Of a DNA stretch of 64,000 nt, positions 50,722 through 60,237 are shown in pieces. The DNA lies in the NCBI GenBank assembly GCA_028873815.1, contig JAPPNN010000021.1:62001-126000 (forward strand). Direction: 5' to 3'. Under the pieces are notes generated by a model, which ran no database searches, was not told the DNA's origin, and was given only the letters and a program-made list of their open reading frames with translations. Source of the DNA: Gemmatimonadota bacterium (lineage in GTDB: Bacteria > Gemmatimonadota > Gemmatimonadetes > Longimicrobiales > Gaopeijiaceae). Positions within the stretch are counted from its first letter, which is position 1. Every line of letters starts with the position of its first letter. The position numbers and the translations under genes are program-made.

Positions 50722-53715
50722 CTACGAGTCCAGAGCGGGTACGAGCGCGCCTTCGGGCGGGCCACGGACGGTATCCGCCGGAATGGTGTCCCCGGCTGAA
50801 GTCGTGGCCGTGTCGGTTGCCGCCTCGACCACCCGCCCAGCTTCGGCCGAGTCGGTCTCCACGCCGGGCTCGACATCGGCACCACCAGGCTCGGCCTCGG
50901 CATCCGGACTCCCCTCGGCGGCAGGCTCGCCTTCCCCCTCGTTCTCAGCCTGACGCGTCACCGTCCGCACCTCGCCGCTCTCGGGGTCGATGGCAAAAGC
51001 GGTCCGGATCATCGCCCGATCCGACAACATGCGAATGTTGGGCGCCAGTTCGGCGGGACGCATGAAGTAGCGCTGGCCCACCAGCTCGCCGGGGCGCAGG
51101 TGGTGTTCCACGACGACCAGGTCCAGGCCGGCGCCGGTGTCGCCGCTGACGCCACCGTCGAAGTCGAGGAGGATGCTTCCCTCGGGCGTGCCCCAATATG
51201 TGATCCGCTCCGGACGATCTCCGCCGCGAATCGGCTTGCCGTTGACCGCAACCAGGGACGGGCTCTGCGCGGGGAGGCGAAGCAACAGCATCTCCGCGCC
51301 GATTTGCGACGAAACGCTCACGCGAACGACCCCGTCCGCCACGGTGGTGTCGCTGACGACAGCCACGGCGGGAGCGGGCAGATCGACGGGATCCGCCGTC
51401 CTCAACGCATAGGGAATCCCCTGGGTGGTGAGGTCGCTCTGCTGCGCTTCCCCGAATGAGCCCACCGCCCCGACCGCCCACACTACGCCCGGGTCGGAGG
51501 TGTCCCGGGTGGGGTCGGTGCCCCAGTAGGCCGTGCCGGTCTCCCGGTCCAGGGCGTACACGAGGGTCGAAGGGGCCGGGCGGGCGGCGGATGGCGTGGC
51601 AGTCGACATTCCGACCGCGAGGAAGGCGCCCGCGAGTAAGAGTCCCGCGACCGGCGCCCACCACCCGTTCGGTTCCCGCACCACCTCGAGCGCGGGAAGG
51701 ATCAGGACGCAGACGAGCCAAGCGAGCATAACGATCGCCGGAGCCAGCACCAGCCCCATGGCGAGCCAGACGCTCTGGGAAAGAGGGACAAGGACCGCCA
51801 CGACGGGCAGCGTTGCCAACAGCGCGACGAGCCAGCGCAGTATCCCCATTCGCCCGTCGCTCGGCAGCCCCGCCACCGCAAGAGCCCCGATGCATCCCGC
51901 CAGGACCGGCCACTGGAAGTTGACCGCCGCCATCGGAAACATCACGGTCGTCAACGCCGCCAGCAGTGTCGGGACGAACAGGGCGCCCAGTGTCAGTTCG
52001 GATGGAGAACACCACCGGCGGATCAGCGGAAGCGCGGCGGCGACCAAAGCGAAGTTGAAGGCCACGATGGCCAGCACGTACCAGCCCTCGCTGTGAAAGG
52101 TGCCGGCGTGCAGCGCGCCGACCTCAACGTGCGCTCCGAGCCGCCAGCGGAAGAGTTGGTTGGCCGCCACGGCCGCCACCCCGAGGCAACCCAGCGAGGC
52201 CACACACCCGAGCAGGATTCTGCCGGGGTGAGATCCACTGCGTTTTGCCACAAGAAACGCGACCGTCCAAAGCGCCACAGTGGCCAGGCCGAGCACCCAT
52301 ATCCACAGCCGACCGTAGGTCACAAGTCCCACATACCTGATCGAGATGTAGCTGACGTCCGGGGCGTTGACGGCCATCAACCCGGCATCTCCAAAGTGCC
52401 GCAGCATTGCAAGCGCATGCTCGCCGTGGTGCTGCAGCGTCGCTTCGGAGAAGTTCTCCGGCGAATCGTAGGCCTGATGGTATACGTGCGGGCGACCGAT
52501 CCCGGCGAAGTTCAGTCCCTGCTTTCCGGCCTCCTTGAAGGGTGTGAAATCGGTGTCGTTCGGCATGCGCTGATAGATCTCGTACGCTACCGAATTGGCC
52601 GACGGATACGGATCCGCCTGACGCAGCGCCTCGATCACCCAGCCGTTGGCCGCACCCGTCTCGAACATCATCGAGGCACCGCCACCTCCGCGCATTTCGA
52701 AGGACAGCACGACCGCTACGTCCTGCATCCAGGGATGCTCGTCGACGAAGGCGCGCGCACCCAGAAGGCCGATCTCTTCGGCATCGGTGAAGAGCACGAT
52801 GAGGTCGTTGCGCAGGCCGGGCCCCGCGGCCAGCGCCCGTAGCGACTCCAGGATCGCGGCCACGCCGGAACCGTCGTCGGCCGCGCCGCGTGAGATCTCC
52901 CGGCCATCGTAGTGGGCGGTGACCAGAACCGCCCGGCCGCCGGAGTCCGACCCGGGAATCCGGGCCAGCACGTTGCGCACGGTGGCCGCGGTGAGGGAGG
53001 CACCGCCTCCCGTGATCGACGTGGCGGTCTGGACCGAGGGCTCGTGCCCCAGGCGGCGAAGCTCCTCCAGCAGGTAGTCACGGACGCCGTCATGCGCCGG
53101 CGACCCGGGAGGATGCGCCTCGGCCGCGATCCGGTGCAGATGCTCCATGGCACGGCCCGACGAGAAGACCGTATCTGGCGCACTTGCGGGGACCGGGCTC
53201 GGCATCATGCCCCCCGCGCGCGACAGCCATGCGGCGATAACGAGCACCAGCAAAGTCACCGGCCCCCGAGCTCCCCTCCAGGGGACAGGGATTACGTCAC
53301 CCTTGCCGGTAGCCGCCGCACCCGCCGTCTCCCCTCGTTCCGCTGCAGCCTCGCGAGGCGCGTCCTCGGGTGGGGCCTGCCGCGCCGCGTCCTTCCGTGC
53401 GGACCGCCGGGCCGCTGCACCCCGTCGGGACTTCCGCGCAGCCCTTTCCTGCCGGGCCGACCCTGCCGCCTCCCCGGAGCCTGCAGCCGCCTTCCGGATC
53501 GGACCCCGACGCGGTTTCGAGGCCGCCGCCGACTCCCCCGGACGGCCTCCCGCACCCTCGGAAACAGCCGCCTCCAGCCCCAAGTCATCCGCCTCCGATT
53601 CGCCGCCGCGCTCCTCGGCCTCCTTCGCGATCTCACGCTCCAGTTCCTCGATTTCATCCTCGCTGATCCCCAGCTCCGCAAAGGATGGAATCCTGGGCAG
53701 CTTGTCGTCACTCAT
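50722..53715 (-). CDS. M28 family metallopeptidase with membrane-spanning C-terminal half and long cytoplasmic extension
   Basis: Protein of 997 residues. A charged Ala/Arg/Glu-rich N-terminal extension of about 150 residues precedes a first membrane segment (GPVTLLVLVIAAWLSR). The M28 aminopeptidase domain follows, with zinc ligands visible in VTAHYDGREISRGAADDGSG, FTDAEEIGLLGARAF, NDTDFTPFK and HVYHQAYDSPENFS. The second half has about eight more hydrophobic segments, then a soluble, extracytoplasmic-type C-terminal domain and an acidic Thr/Ala/Glu-rich tail. Similar to vacuolar-type/Pff1-like membrane M28 proteins. ATG 53715 is used; GTG 53769 is in frame but not needed. The PhoX-like gene lies 94 bases upstream, same strand. 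Confidence 0.86.
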   Translation of the reverse strand: MSDDKLPRIPSFAELGISEDEIEELEREIAKEAEERGGESEADDLGLEAAVSEGAGGRPGESAAASKPRRGPIRKAAAGSGEAAGSARQERAARKSRRGAAARRSARKDAARQAPPEDAPREAAAERGETAGAAATGKGDVIPVPWRGARGPVTLLVLVIAAWLSRAGGMMPSPVPASAPDTVFSSGRAMEHLHRIAAEAHPPGSPAHDGVRDYLLEELRRLGHEPSVQTATSITGGGASLTAATVRNVLARIPGSDSGGRAVLVTAHYDGREISRGAADDGSGVAAILESLRALAAGPGLRNDLIVLFTDAEEIGLLGARAFVDEHPWMQDVAVVLSFEMRGGGGASMMFETGAANGWVIEALRQADPYPSANSVAYEIYQRMPNDTDFTPFKEAGKQGLNFAGIGRPHVYHQAYDSPENFSEATLQHHGEHALAMLRHFGDAGLMAVNAPDVSYISIRYVGLVTYGRLWIWVLGLATVALWTVAFLVAKRSGSHPGRILLGCVASLGCLGVAAVAANQLFRWRLGAHVEVGALHAGTFHSEGWYVLAIVAFNFALVAAALPLIRRWCSPSELTLGALFVPTLLAALTTVMFPMAAVNFQWPVLAGCIGALAVAGLPSDGRMGILRWLVALLATLPVVAVLVPLSQSVWLAMGLVLAPAIVMLAWLVCVLILPALEVVREPNGWWAPVAGLLLAGAFLAVGMSTATPSAARPAPSTLVYALDRETGTAYWGTDPTRDTSDPGVVWAVGAVGSFGEAQQSDLTTQGIPYALRTADPVDLPAPAVAVVSDTTVADGVVRVSVSSQIGAEMLLLRLPAQSPSLVAVNGKPIRGGDRPERITYWGTPEGSILLDFDGGVSGDTGAGLDLVVVEHHLRPGELVGQRYFMRPAELAPNIRMLSDRAMIRTAFAIDPESGEVRTVTRQAENEGEGEPAAEGSPDAEAEPGGADVEPGVETDSAEAGRVVEAATDTATTSAGDTIPADTVRGPPEGALVPALDS

Positions 53716-53809
53716 GGTCCTGGCGTCCGCTGGCTTCCTGGCGTCCCCTGGCTCGCACTCCCCGGCCACTTACTCTACGGTCAACTACCCCGACCGGGCT
53801 TCAAGGTGA

Positions 53810-55267
53810 CTACAAAGGGCCATCCCCCCACGGTCCCCACAAGGCGTAGGTCCCACTCGGCCGCCGGCCCCCGCGCTCCCGGGAACCCTGTACATTGAAG
53901 AACAACACCCGGCCGTCGGGGCTGAAGCAAGAGCCCGCGAACTCGCCCGGCTGCGGCGCACCCTCCGGCCGCGGCGCCCGCACGAGGTTGATGATCTTCC
54001 CCTCGCGGTCGAGCCCCCGCACGTACTGGTCGTCCTCGCCGTCTTCGCACATCACGAGCCCGCCCCGGGGACTCAGCACGATGTTGTCCGGACTGTCCAG
54101 CACCTCCTTGGAGGGCGACTCGAAGACCAGGGTCAGTTCGCCGCCATCCATCGACGTCGGCCGGTAATGGAAGACCTGCCCGGCCCGGGCATCGCCACCG
54201 TTCGTCGACACGATGTAGATGCCGTCGTCTCCGTGGAACGCTCCCTCCAGGCGGGCGAACCGTGCCGCCCCCCTCGCGACGCCCTGCCTGAACACGGCCA
54301 GCCGGTCCGCCTCGGCGTTGGCCGGGTCCGGGTCGTCGATGTCGACCCAGTGCGCGGGCAGCACCTCGCCCGGCGTCTGACCACGCGCGGTCAGGTACTC
54401 CGGCTGGCCGGTCACCGCCATCATCTGCAGCCTGCCCCCGGCCGCGAGCACACCCGGCTGGTTCGGGATGAAGCGATAGAAGCCGGCTCCGGGGAGTCGG
54501 TTGGGCACGTACCACGTGTCCTCGGTCTCATAGACGATGCCGGTCGCCGGATCCACCGCAATGGCCTCGTGAATGAAGCGCCCCATGTCCCTCAGCGGCA
54601 CGGGATCAACCGGACCCGTGGCATCCGCCGGCACCTCGAAGATGTATCCATGCGGCCGGTCGAAGCCCGCCTCCGGCCCGTCCGTGATCTCCTCGCACGA
54701 AAGCCAGCTCCCCCAAGGCGTGGGGCCACCGGCACAGTTCACCCGTGTCCCCGCCAGCGACACGAACTCGTCCACCAGCTCCACGACCAGATCACCGTTC
54801 CGCTCCGCAACGCGCACCTCCAGCGACGTCGTGCCCCCGGCGCCCTTCGCATCGTAGTAGGGCTCACCGATCGGCTCCGCTCCGTCGGCGTCGTCGACCA
54901 TCTCGTGGTTGCGGATGAGGCGTATGTTCCCGTTGGGCAGCGGAAACGATGCCATGCCGTCAAAGGCGTTCGGAACGGTGAGGCCATCCCGTACCGCCGA
55001 GGGCACGCCACCCGAGCTGATCCTCACGCAGCGAAAGCTCTCCGGAATCTCCAGTTCCGGACAATCGACGTTCGTCACCAGCTCGCCGTAGGGCTTGATG
55101 AAGGGACGGGACGAACCGGTCGCGCGTCCGGCGCGGCCAATGCGCTCGGATACCTGCTTGGCACCGACGCGGCCATGCACCGCGAGTCCGGCGAGCGAAG
55201 GCGTCAGCATTGCCCCACCACTCGCGGTGGCAAGCTTCTTCAGAAAGGTGCGGCGGGCTATTGTCAT
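53810..55267 (-). CDS. Tat-exported PhoX-like (DUF839) phosphatase-family protein
   Basis: Protein of 485 residues with a twin-arginine signal (ARRTFLKKLATASGG). PhoX/DUF839 features: SFRCVRISSGG, RNHEMVDDADG, GGTTSLEV, SCEEITDGPEAGFDRPHGYIFEV, HEAIAVDPATGIVYETEDTW, GVLAAGGRLQMM, DSPDNIVLSPRGGLVMCEDGEDDQYVRG, and FAGSCFSPDGRVLFFNVQ at the end. Characterised PhoX proteins are calcium/iron-dependent alkaline phosphatases folded as propellers; many DUF839 members lack proven activity. Length is normal. Likely periplasmic, acting on phosphate esters if active. Confidence 0.87.
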   Translation of the reverse strand: MTIARRTFLKKLATASGGAMLTPSLAGLAVHGRVGAKQVSERIGRAGRATGSSRPFIKPYGELVTNVDCPELEIPESFRCVRISSGGVPSAVRDGLTVPNAFDGMASFPLPNGNIRLIRNHEMVDDADGAEPIGEPYYDAKGAGGTTSLEVRVAERNGDLVVELVDEFVSLAGTRVNCAGGPTPWGSWLSCEEITDGPEAGFDRPHGYIFEVPADATGPVDPVPLRDMGRFIHEAIAVDPATGIVYETEDTWYVPNRLPGAGFYRFIPNQPGVLAAGGRLQMMAVTGQPEYLTARGQTPGEVLPAHWVDIDDPDPANAEADRLAVFRQGVARGAARFARLEGAFHGDDGIYIVSTNGGDARAGQVFHYRPTSMDGGELTLVFESPSKEVLDSPDNIVLSPRGGLVMCEDGEDDQYVRGLDREGKIINLVRAPRPEGAPQPGEFAGSCFSPDGRVLFFNVQGSRERGGRRPSGTYALWGPWGDGPL

Positions 55268-55513
55268 TTCGGGCTTTCGGGTTCTTGAAGTGGAACCGTC
55301 AATGACCTGACGGCTGCGGAGTGTTCACGACACCTGCACCGTTCAAGCTGGATGGTCGGAAAATACCCTGCAAGAACCGCGGTTGTTTCGGAAAGTGCAA
55401 CGACCCCCTACCTTTCCTACCCGCAATCTTGACGGGCGGCGGCTCCGCACCACCAACAGGCTGGCGTCAAGAGGCCATCGGAAGCCCCTCGCAGCGCAAA
55501 GGAAGTCTGAAGA

Positions 55514-56680
55514 ATGCTCGTACAGAACCGCCGCGATTTCCTGAAGACCACCGCCGCCGCCGCCGGAGCCTTCGGCCTCGGCGCGGCTTGCGCCCCATAC
55601 GGAGACCAGGGGGACGGCTCCCCCACCCCGATGACCATACTGGTACTGGGCGGTACGGGGTTCATCGGCCCCCACATGGTCGAGTACGCGGTGTCGCGGG
55701 GACACACGGTTTCGCTTTTCAACCGCGGTCGCACCAATACCCACCTGTTCCCCGACCTCGAGAAGCTCGTCGGCGACCGGGACGGCGACCTCGCCGCGCT
55801 GGAGGGCCGGCGGTGGGACGCGGTCATTGACAACTCGGGCTTCTTCCCCAGGCACGTGCGCGACTCGGCCACGATCCTCGCCGACTCGGGCCGCTACCTG
55901 TTCGTGTCCTCCATTTCGGCCTACAAGGACCTGACCCCCCACGGCATCACCGAGGACTACGAGGTCGGACGGCTGGAAGACCCCACCGTCGAGGAGATGA
56001 CCAACACCACCTACGGCCCCCTCAAGGCCCTGTGCGAAGAGGCCGTTCAGGAGATTTTCGGGGAGCGCGCCAACATCGTCCGCCCCGGCTACATCGTCGG
56101 GCCCGGCGATACCAGCGACCGGTGGACCTACTGGCCCGTGCGCGTGGCCGGCGGCGGCGACATGGCCGTGCCCGGCCTTCCCGAGGATCCCGTCCAGTTC
56201 ATCGACGCCCGCGACCTCGGCGGGTGGATGGTGCGCATGCTGGAGAACGAGGTTGGCGGCGTGTTCAACGGCGTGGGTCCGGCCGAGCCGGTGAACATGC
56301 GCCAGATGCTGGAGACCTGCCGTGACGTGAGCGGCAGCGACGCGGCGTTTCACTGGATCGACGCCGCGTTCGTCGAGGAGCAGGGCGCCATGTTCCCGAT
56401 CTGGGACTCGCCGACGGGAGACTGGGGAGGCGCGCACCTGGTGGACCACTCTCGATCGATCGCCGCCGGCTACACGAGCCGCCCGATCGCCGAAACGATC
56501 CAGGATACGCTAACCTGGTGGAACGGACTGACCGACGAGGACCGACCCGGGGGGGGCATGCGAAGCGGCTTGCGCAAGAGGCCCGAACCGGGTTCCGAAA
56601 TGCGGCCGGGCCCCGCCACCATCGCGGAGATGATGGAAGTAGAGGCGGCCCTGCTGGAGGCCTGGGCAGAGCGTGCATAG
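55514..56680 (+). CDS. Tat-exported NAD-dependent epimerase/dehydratase family protein (first copy)
   Basis: Protein of 388 residues: a twin-arginine signal (NRRDFLKTTAAAAGA, ending GAAC) and an SDR-type Rossmann fold with GGTGFIGPHMVEYAVSRGH (nucleotide loop) and the downstream FNRGRTN and VIDNSGFFPRHV. NAD-dependent action on a nucleotide sugar or similar is the family role; the extracytoplasmic location is unusual. It matches 60238-61380 closely through the Rossmann part (IGPH, NRGRT, DAVIDNSG), so the two are paralogues. ATG 55514 has GGAAG about eight bases upstream. The STAS gene starts 23 bases after its stop. Confidence 0.86.
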   Translation: MLVQNRRDFLKTTAAAAGAFGLGAACAPYGDQGDGSPTPMTILVLGGTGFIGPHMVEYAVSRGHTVSLFNRGRTNTHLFPDLEKLVGDRDGDLAALEGRRWDAVIDNSGFFPRHVRDSATILADSGRYLFVSSISAYKDLTPHGITEDYEVGRLEDPTVEEMTNTTYGPLKALCEEAVQEIFGERANIVRPGYIVGPGDTSDRWTYWPVRVAGGGDMAVPGLPEDPVQFIDARDLGGWMVRMLENEVGGVFNGVGPAEPVNMRQMLETCRDVSGSDAAFHWIDAAFVEEQGAMFPIWDSPTGDWGGAHLVDHSRSIAAGYTSRPIAETIQDTLTWWNGLTDEDRPGGGMRSGLRKRPEPGSEMRPGPATIAEMMEVEAALLEAWAERA

Positions 56681-56703
56681 GAACCGACGAGGAGAAGCCT
56701 GAC

Positions 56704-57051
56704 ATGGAGGTGAACTGGTCGCGGAATGAGGGTGTGCTGGTCGCGAAGCCCGTGGGGCGCATCTTCAGTTCGAACTACCTGGAATGGCAGAGCGCGCTCG
56801 AGTCCGGCATCAAGCCGGGTGACAACGCCATGGTGGTGGATTTCGAGCAGGTGCCCTACCTCAGCAGCGCCGGACTGCGCGTGCTGTTGACCACCGCCAG
56901 GCAGTTCGACGGACCCGACCATGCGTTTGGCATTTCCACCCTCACCCGTGCGGTGCGCAAGGTGCTGGCCGCCAGCGGCTTCGATCAGATGATCGCCGTA
57001 TACGAATCCGAGGCGGCGGCCGTCGCCGCGATCAACGGAAACCGCTCCTAG
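56704..57051 (+). CDS. STAS-domain protein (anti-sigma factor antagonist-like)
   Basis: Cytoplasmic protein of 115 residues with the STAS fold: GVLVAKPVGRIFSSN, VVDFEQVPYLSSAGLRVLLTTARQF (the Ser after LS is the position phosphorylated by anti-sigma kinases) and FGISTLTRAVRKVLAASGFDQMI. It is likely a partner of an anti-sigma or switch kinase encoded elsewhere. ATG 56704 has GAGGAG about ten bases upstream. Immediately downstream of the Tat epimerase gene; it converges on the DUF1028 gene with a six-base gap. Confidence 0.87.
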   Translation: MEVNWSRNEGVLVAKPVGRIFSSNYLEWQSALESGIKPGDNAMVVDFEQVPYLSSAGLRVLLTTARQFDGPDHAFGISTLTRAVRKVLAASGFDQMIAVYESEAAAVAAINGNRS

Positions 57052-57067
57052 TCGGGCCTAGTCGGGC
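57048..57067. repeat. 10-base tandem duplication supplying both convergent stop codons
   Basis: CTAGTCGGGC occurs twice in a row. The first copy contains the TAG of the STAS gene on the plus strand and the second provides the TAG of the DUF1028 gene on the minus strand. Confidence 0.85.
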
Positions 57068-57906
57068 CCCGCGCCCGCCTTCCAGCGGTCGTACCGCATT
57101 CTCAGGGTGATCACGGGGTTGGCGTTCTCCCCCTCTTCGATGTTCTCGTCGGTGACGTCGATATAGAGCGAATACTCGCCGTCGTTGAACGAGTCCCCTT
57201 CCGGATCGTCCGGGTTCGCGACCAGAATGTACGCGACGTGCGAAGTCTTGCCCTCGCACGGGACGTGATCGAGCAACGGCTCCGACTCGCAGGTGCAGCG
57301 AACGTCACCCCCGGCACGGTCCGCCGCCTCCATGGCGGCCATGACCCGGTCAGCCATTGTGCCGCCCTCGGATTTGAAGGCCTCGACCGCCAGGTGCACC
57401 ACGTCGTCCGAAGCCAGGATGTTGCCCTGCACCGAGAAGTAGATCCCGGCATCGGGAATGCTATCGGCGACCGCAAGGGACGCCTCCCCGTTCCCGCTTC
57501 CGGAGTGGCCCGCGCAGCGCCCCTGCAAGTCCACGATCCCGAACTGGCGGCGTTCGAAATCCGGGTCCTCCGAGAGCATCTCGATGATCTCGTCCGGGGC
57601 TGTACCCGCTCTGAGCTCACGGTAGATCAGCTCCTGGTTGGCACGTGTGCGGTCCACCCCGGCCTGCGCAGCCGCAACCGCGACACCCGGCACCACGATG
57701 GCCTGGATGTCCATCAGGCCCTGCGCCGGAAAGTTGGGGAATCGCGCTTGTGCCACGCACGTCGCCGACGCGATCACGACCTGGCCGGTGCGCGTATCGA
57801 TCGCGATCACGGACCAGGTCGCGGACAGCAGCGCGGGGAAGAGCGCGAGCGCCAGGAGCGAGGCAAATACGTGACGGGCTTGCCGCCCGAAACCGAAACG
57901 GGCCAT
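57058..57906 (-). CDS. DUF1028 domain-containing exported protein
   Basis: Protein of 282 residues with a Sec signal (SLLALALFPALLSA), then ATWSVIAIDTRTGQVVIASATCVAQA, which is the DUF1028 opening, and GLMDIQAIVVPGVAVAAAQAGVD, FGIVDLQGRCAGHSGSG and YFSVQGNILASDDVV. DUF1028 has an Ntn-hydrolase-like fold and no defined reaction. The C terminus continues into a domain with SLYIDVTDENIEEGENANPVITLR. ATG 57906 is chosen because GGAGG lies five bases upstream; ATG 57909, 57924 and an ATG 48 codons upstream are also open. It diverges from the Tat oxidoreductase gene (146-base intergenic). Confidence 0.83.
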   Translation of the reverse strand: MARFGFGRQARHVFASLLALALFPALLSATWSVIAIDTRTGQVVIASATCVAQARFPNFPAQGLMDIQAIVVPGVAVAAAQAGVDRTRANQELIYRELRAGTAPDEIIEMLSEDPDFERRQFGIVDLQGRCAGHSGSGNGEASLAVADSIPDAGIYFSVQGNILASDDVVHLAVEAFKSEGGTMADRVMAAMEAADRAGGDVRCTCESEPLLDHVPCEGKTSHVAYILVANPDDPEGDSFNDGEYSLYIDVTDENIEEGENANPVITLRMRYDRWKAGAGPD

Positions 57907-58052
57907 CATAACCTCCGTTTGCATCAGTGAAGTCGACAACGTCCGAGAACGGAACCGGCCGCGCAAGGTGACCTGCGCCCACGGGCCCCGGCCGCCGAGC
58001 ATCCGCCGTGCCCGGTTCCGCGACCGTCCCGTCCAACCAGCGGAGCACAATC

Positions 58053-59540
<1,488 letters not shown>

Positions 59541-59579
59541 GTTAGGCGGGTCCCCGATGGCCCACGGTACCGGCCGGCC

Positions 59580-59618
59580 TTGACATGCATGGTATACTAT
59601 ATATCGTATATTGACGAT
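59580..59618 (+). promoter_or_regulatory. promoter/operator region of the ArsR-type gene
   Basis: TTGACA (59580-59585) is followed by an AT-rich block, the only such stretch for several kilobases. Two dyads are present: TATAC (59593-59597) with GTATA (59606-59610), and ATCGT (59603-59607) with ACGAT (59614-59618). The -10 is ambiguous within this block. Position 37-75 bases before the ATG suits autorepression by the ArsR-type protein. Confidence 0.6.
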
Positions 59619-59654
59619 AAACGATTTCACCACTCAAACGGGAACCGGAACGCC

Positions 59655-59993
59655 ATGGGAGTCGCCAGAATACGCGAGACCGGCTTTGTGGCCGACGTCG
59701 TTCGGACCGCGCGTTGGGGGAGGGCGCTCGCGCACCCCGCCCGCGTGACGATTCTGACATTGCTTGCCGAGCGGCAAACGTGCGTGTGCGGTGAGATCGT
59801 GGACGACCTCCCCCTCGCGCAGTCAACCGTCTCCCAGCATCTGCGGGTGCTTCGGGAGGAAGGTCTGATCACCGGCGAGGTGGATGGAACGCGCTCCTGC
59901 TATTGCATCGACGCGGAACGGGTCCGCGCGATGATGGCGGACCTCAACCGGTTCGGCACCACCCTGGAGCGGAAGGCCGCCTGTGGCTGCTGA
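59655..59993 (+). CDS. ArsR/SmtB-family metal-responsive repressor
   Basis: Protein of 112 residues. Winged helix-turn-helix with ALAHPARVTILTLLAERQ, then TCVCGEIVDDLPLAQSTVSQHLRVLREEGLI, and GTRSCYCID. The CVCGEI segment at the start of the metal-binding helix matches the alpha-3 CxC site of ArsR/CadC sensors, and extra Cys pairs (CYC; terminal CGC) could complete a thiolate metal site. It should release DNA on binding arsenite, cadmium or a similar ion. ATG 59655 is used; the frame is open for 25 codons upstream, through the promoter. A Cys-rich micropeptide gene follows after 51 bases. Confidence 0.87.
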   Translation: MGVARIRETGFVADVVRTARWGRALAHPARVTILTLLAERQTCVCGEIVDDLPLAQSTVSQHLRVLREEGLITGEVDGTRSCYCIDAERVRAMMADLNRFGTTLERKAACGC

Positions 59994-60044
59994 CCAGATC
60001 AATGCAGGACAAACAACACGTCAACCCAAACCATGGAGGACACG

Positions 60045-60104
60045 ATGACAAACGTCTGCGGATGTTGCTGCGGTGGCGGTTGTTGCGGCGGCCCCTGCTG
60101 CTGA
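60045..60104 (+). CDS. 19-residue micropeptide with eight cysteines, ArsR-linked
   Basis: The frame reads MTNVCGCCCGGGCCGGPCC and then TGA: eight cysteines, six glycines and no other reactive side chain. A strong Shine-Dalgarno (GGAGGA) lies four bases before the ATG. It is 51 bases downstream of the ArsR-type gene, on the same strand, inside the 244-base stretch before the Tat epimerase gene. Cysteine pairs and triples fit a metal-thiolate ligand like a minimal metallothionein. It is too short for most gene finders. No homologue can be checked here; metal binding is inference from composition and from the regulator. Confidence 0.6.
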   Translation: MTNVCGCCCGGGCCGGPCC

Positions 60105-60124
60105 GCGACTTCGGCGAGCCCCGA

Positions 60125-60155
60125 GGGGGTCGGTGAGGAGGATCGGCCGACCTCC
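60125..60155 (+). terminator. GC-rich hairpin after the micropeptide
   Basis: GGGGGTCGG (60125-60133) and CCGACCTCC (60147-60155) pair with one mismatch. It lies 20 bases after the micropeptide stop and would separate the ArsR unit from the downstream epimerase gene. No T run follows, so this is tentative. Confidence 0.4.
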
Positions 60156-60237
60156 CGGGGCTTGCGACAACCCCATTCCGGCCCCGATATCTGATTAACA
60201 GTTCCAAACCCGGAAACGTGCAATCAGGGAATCCGAC

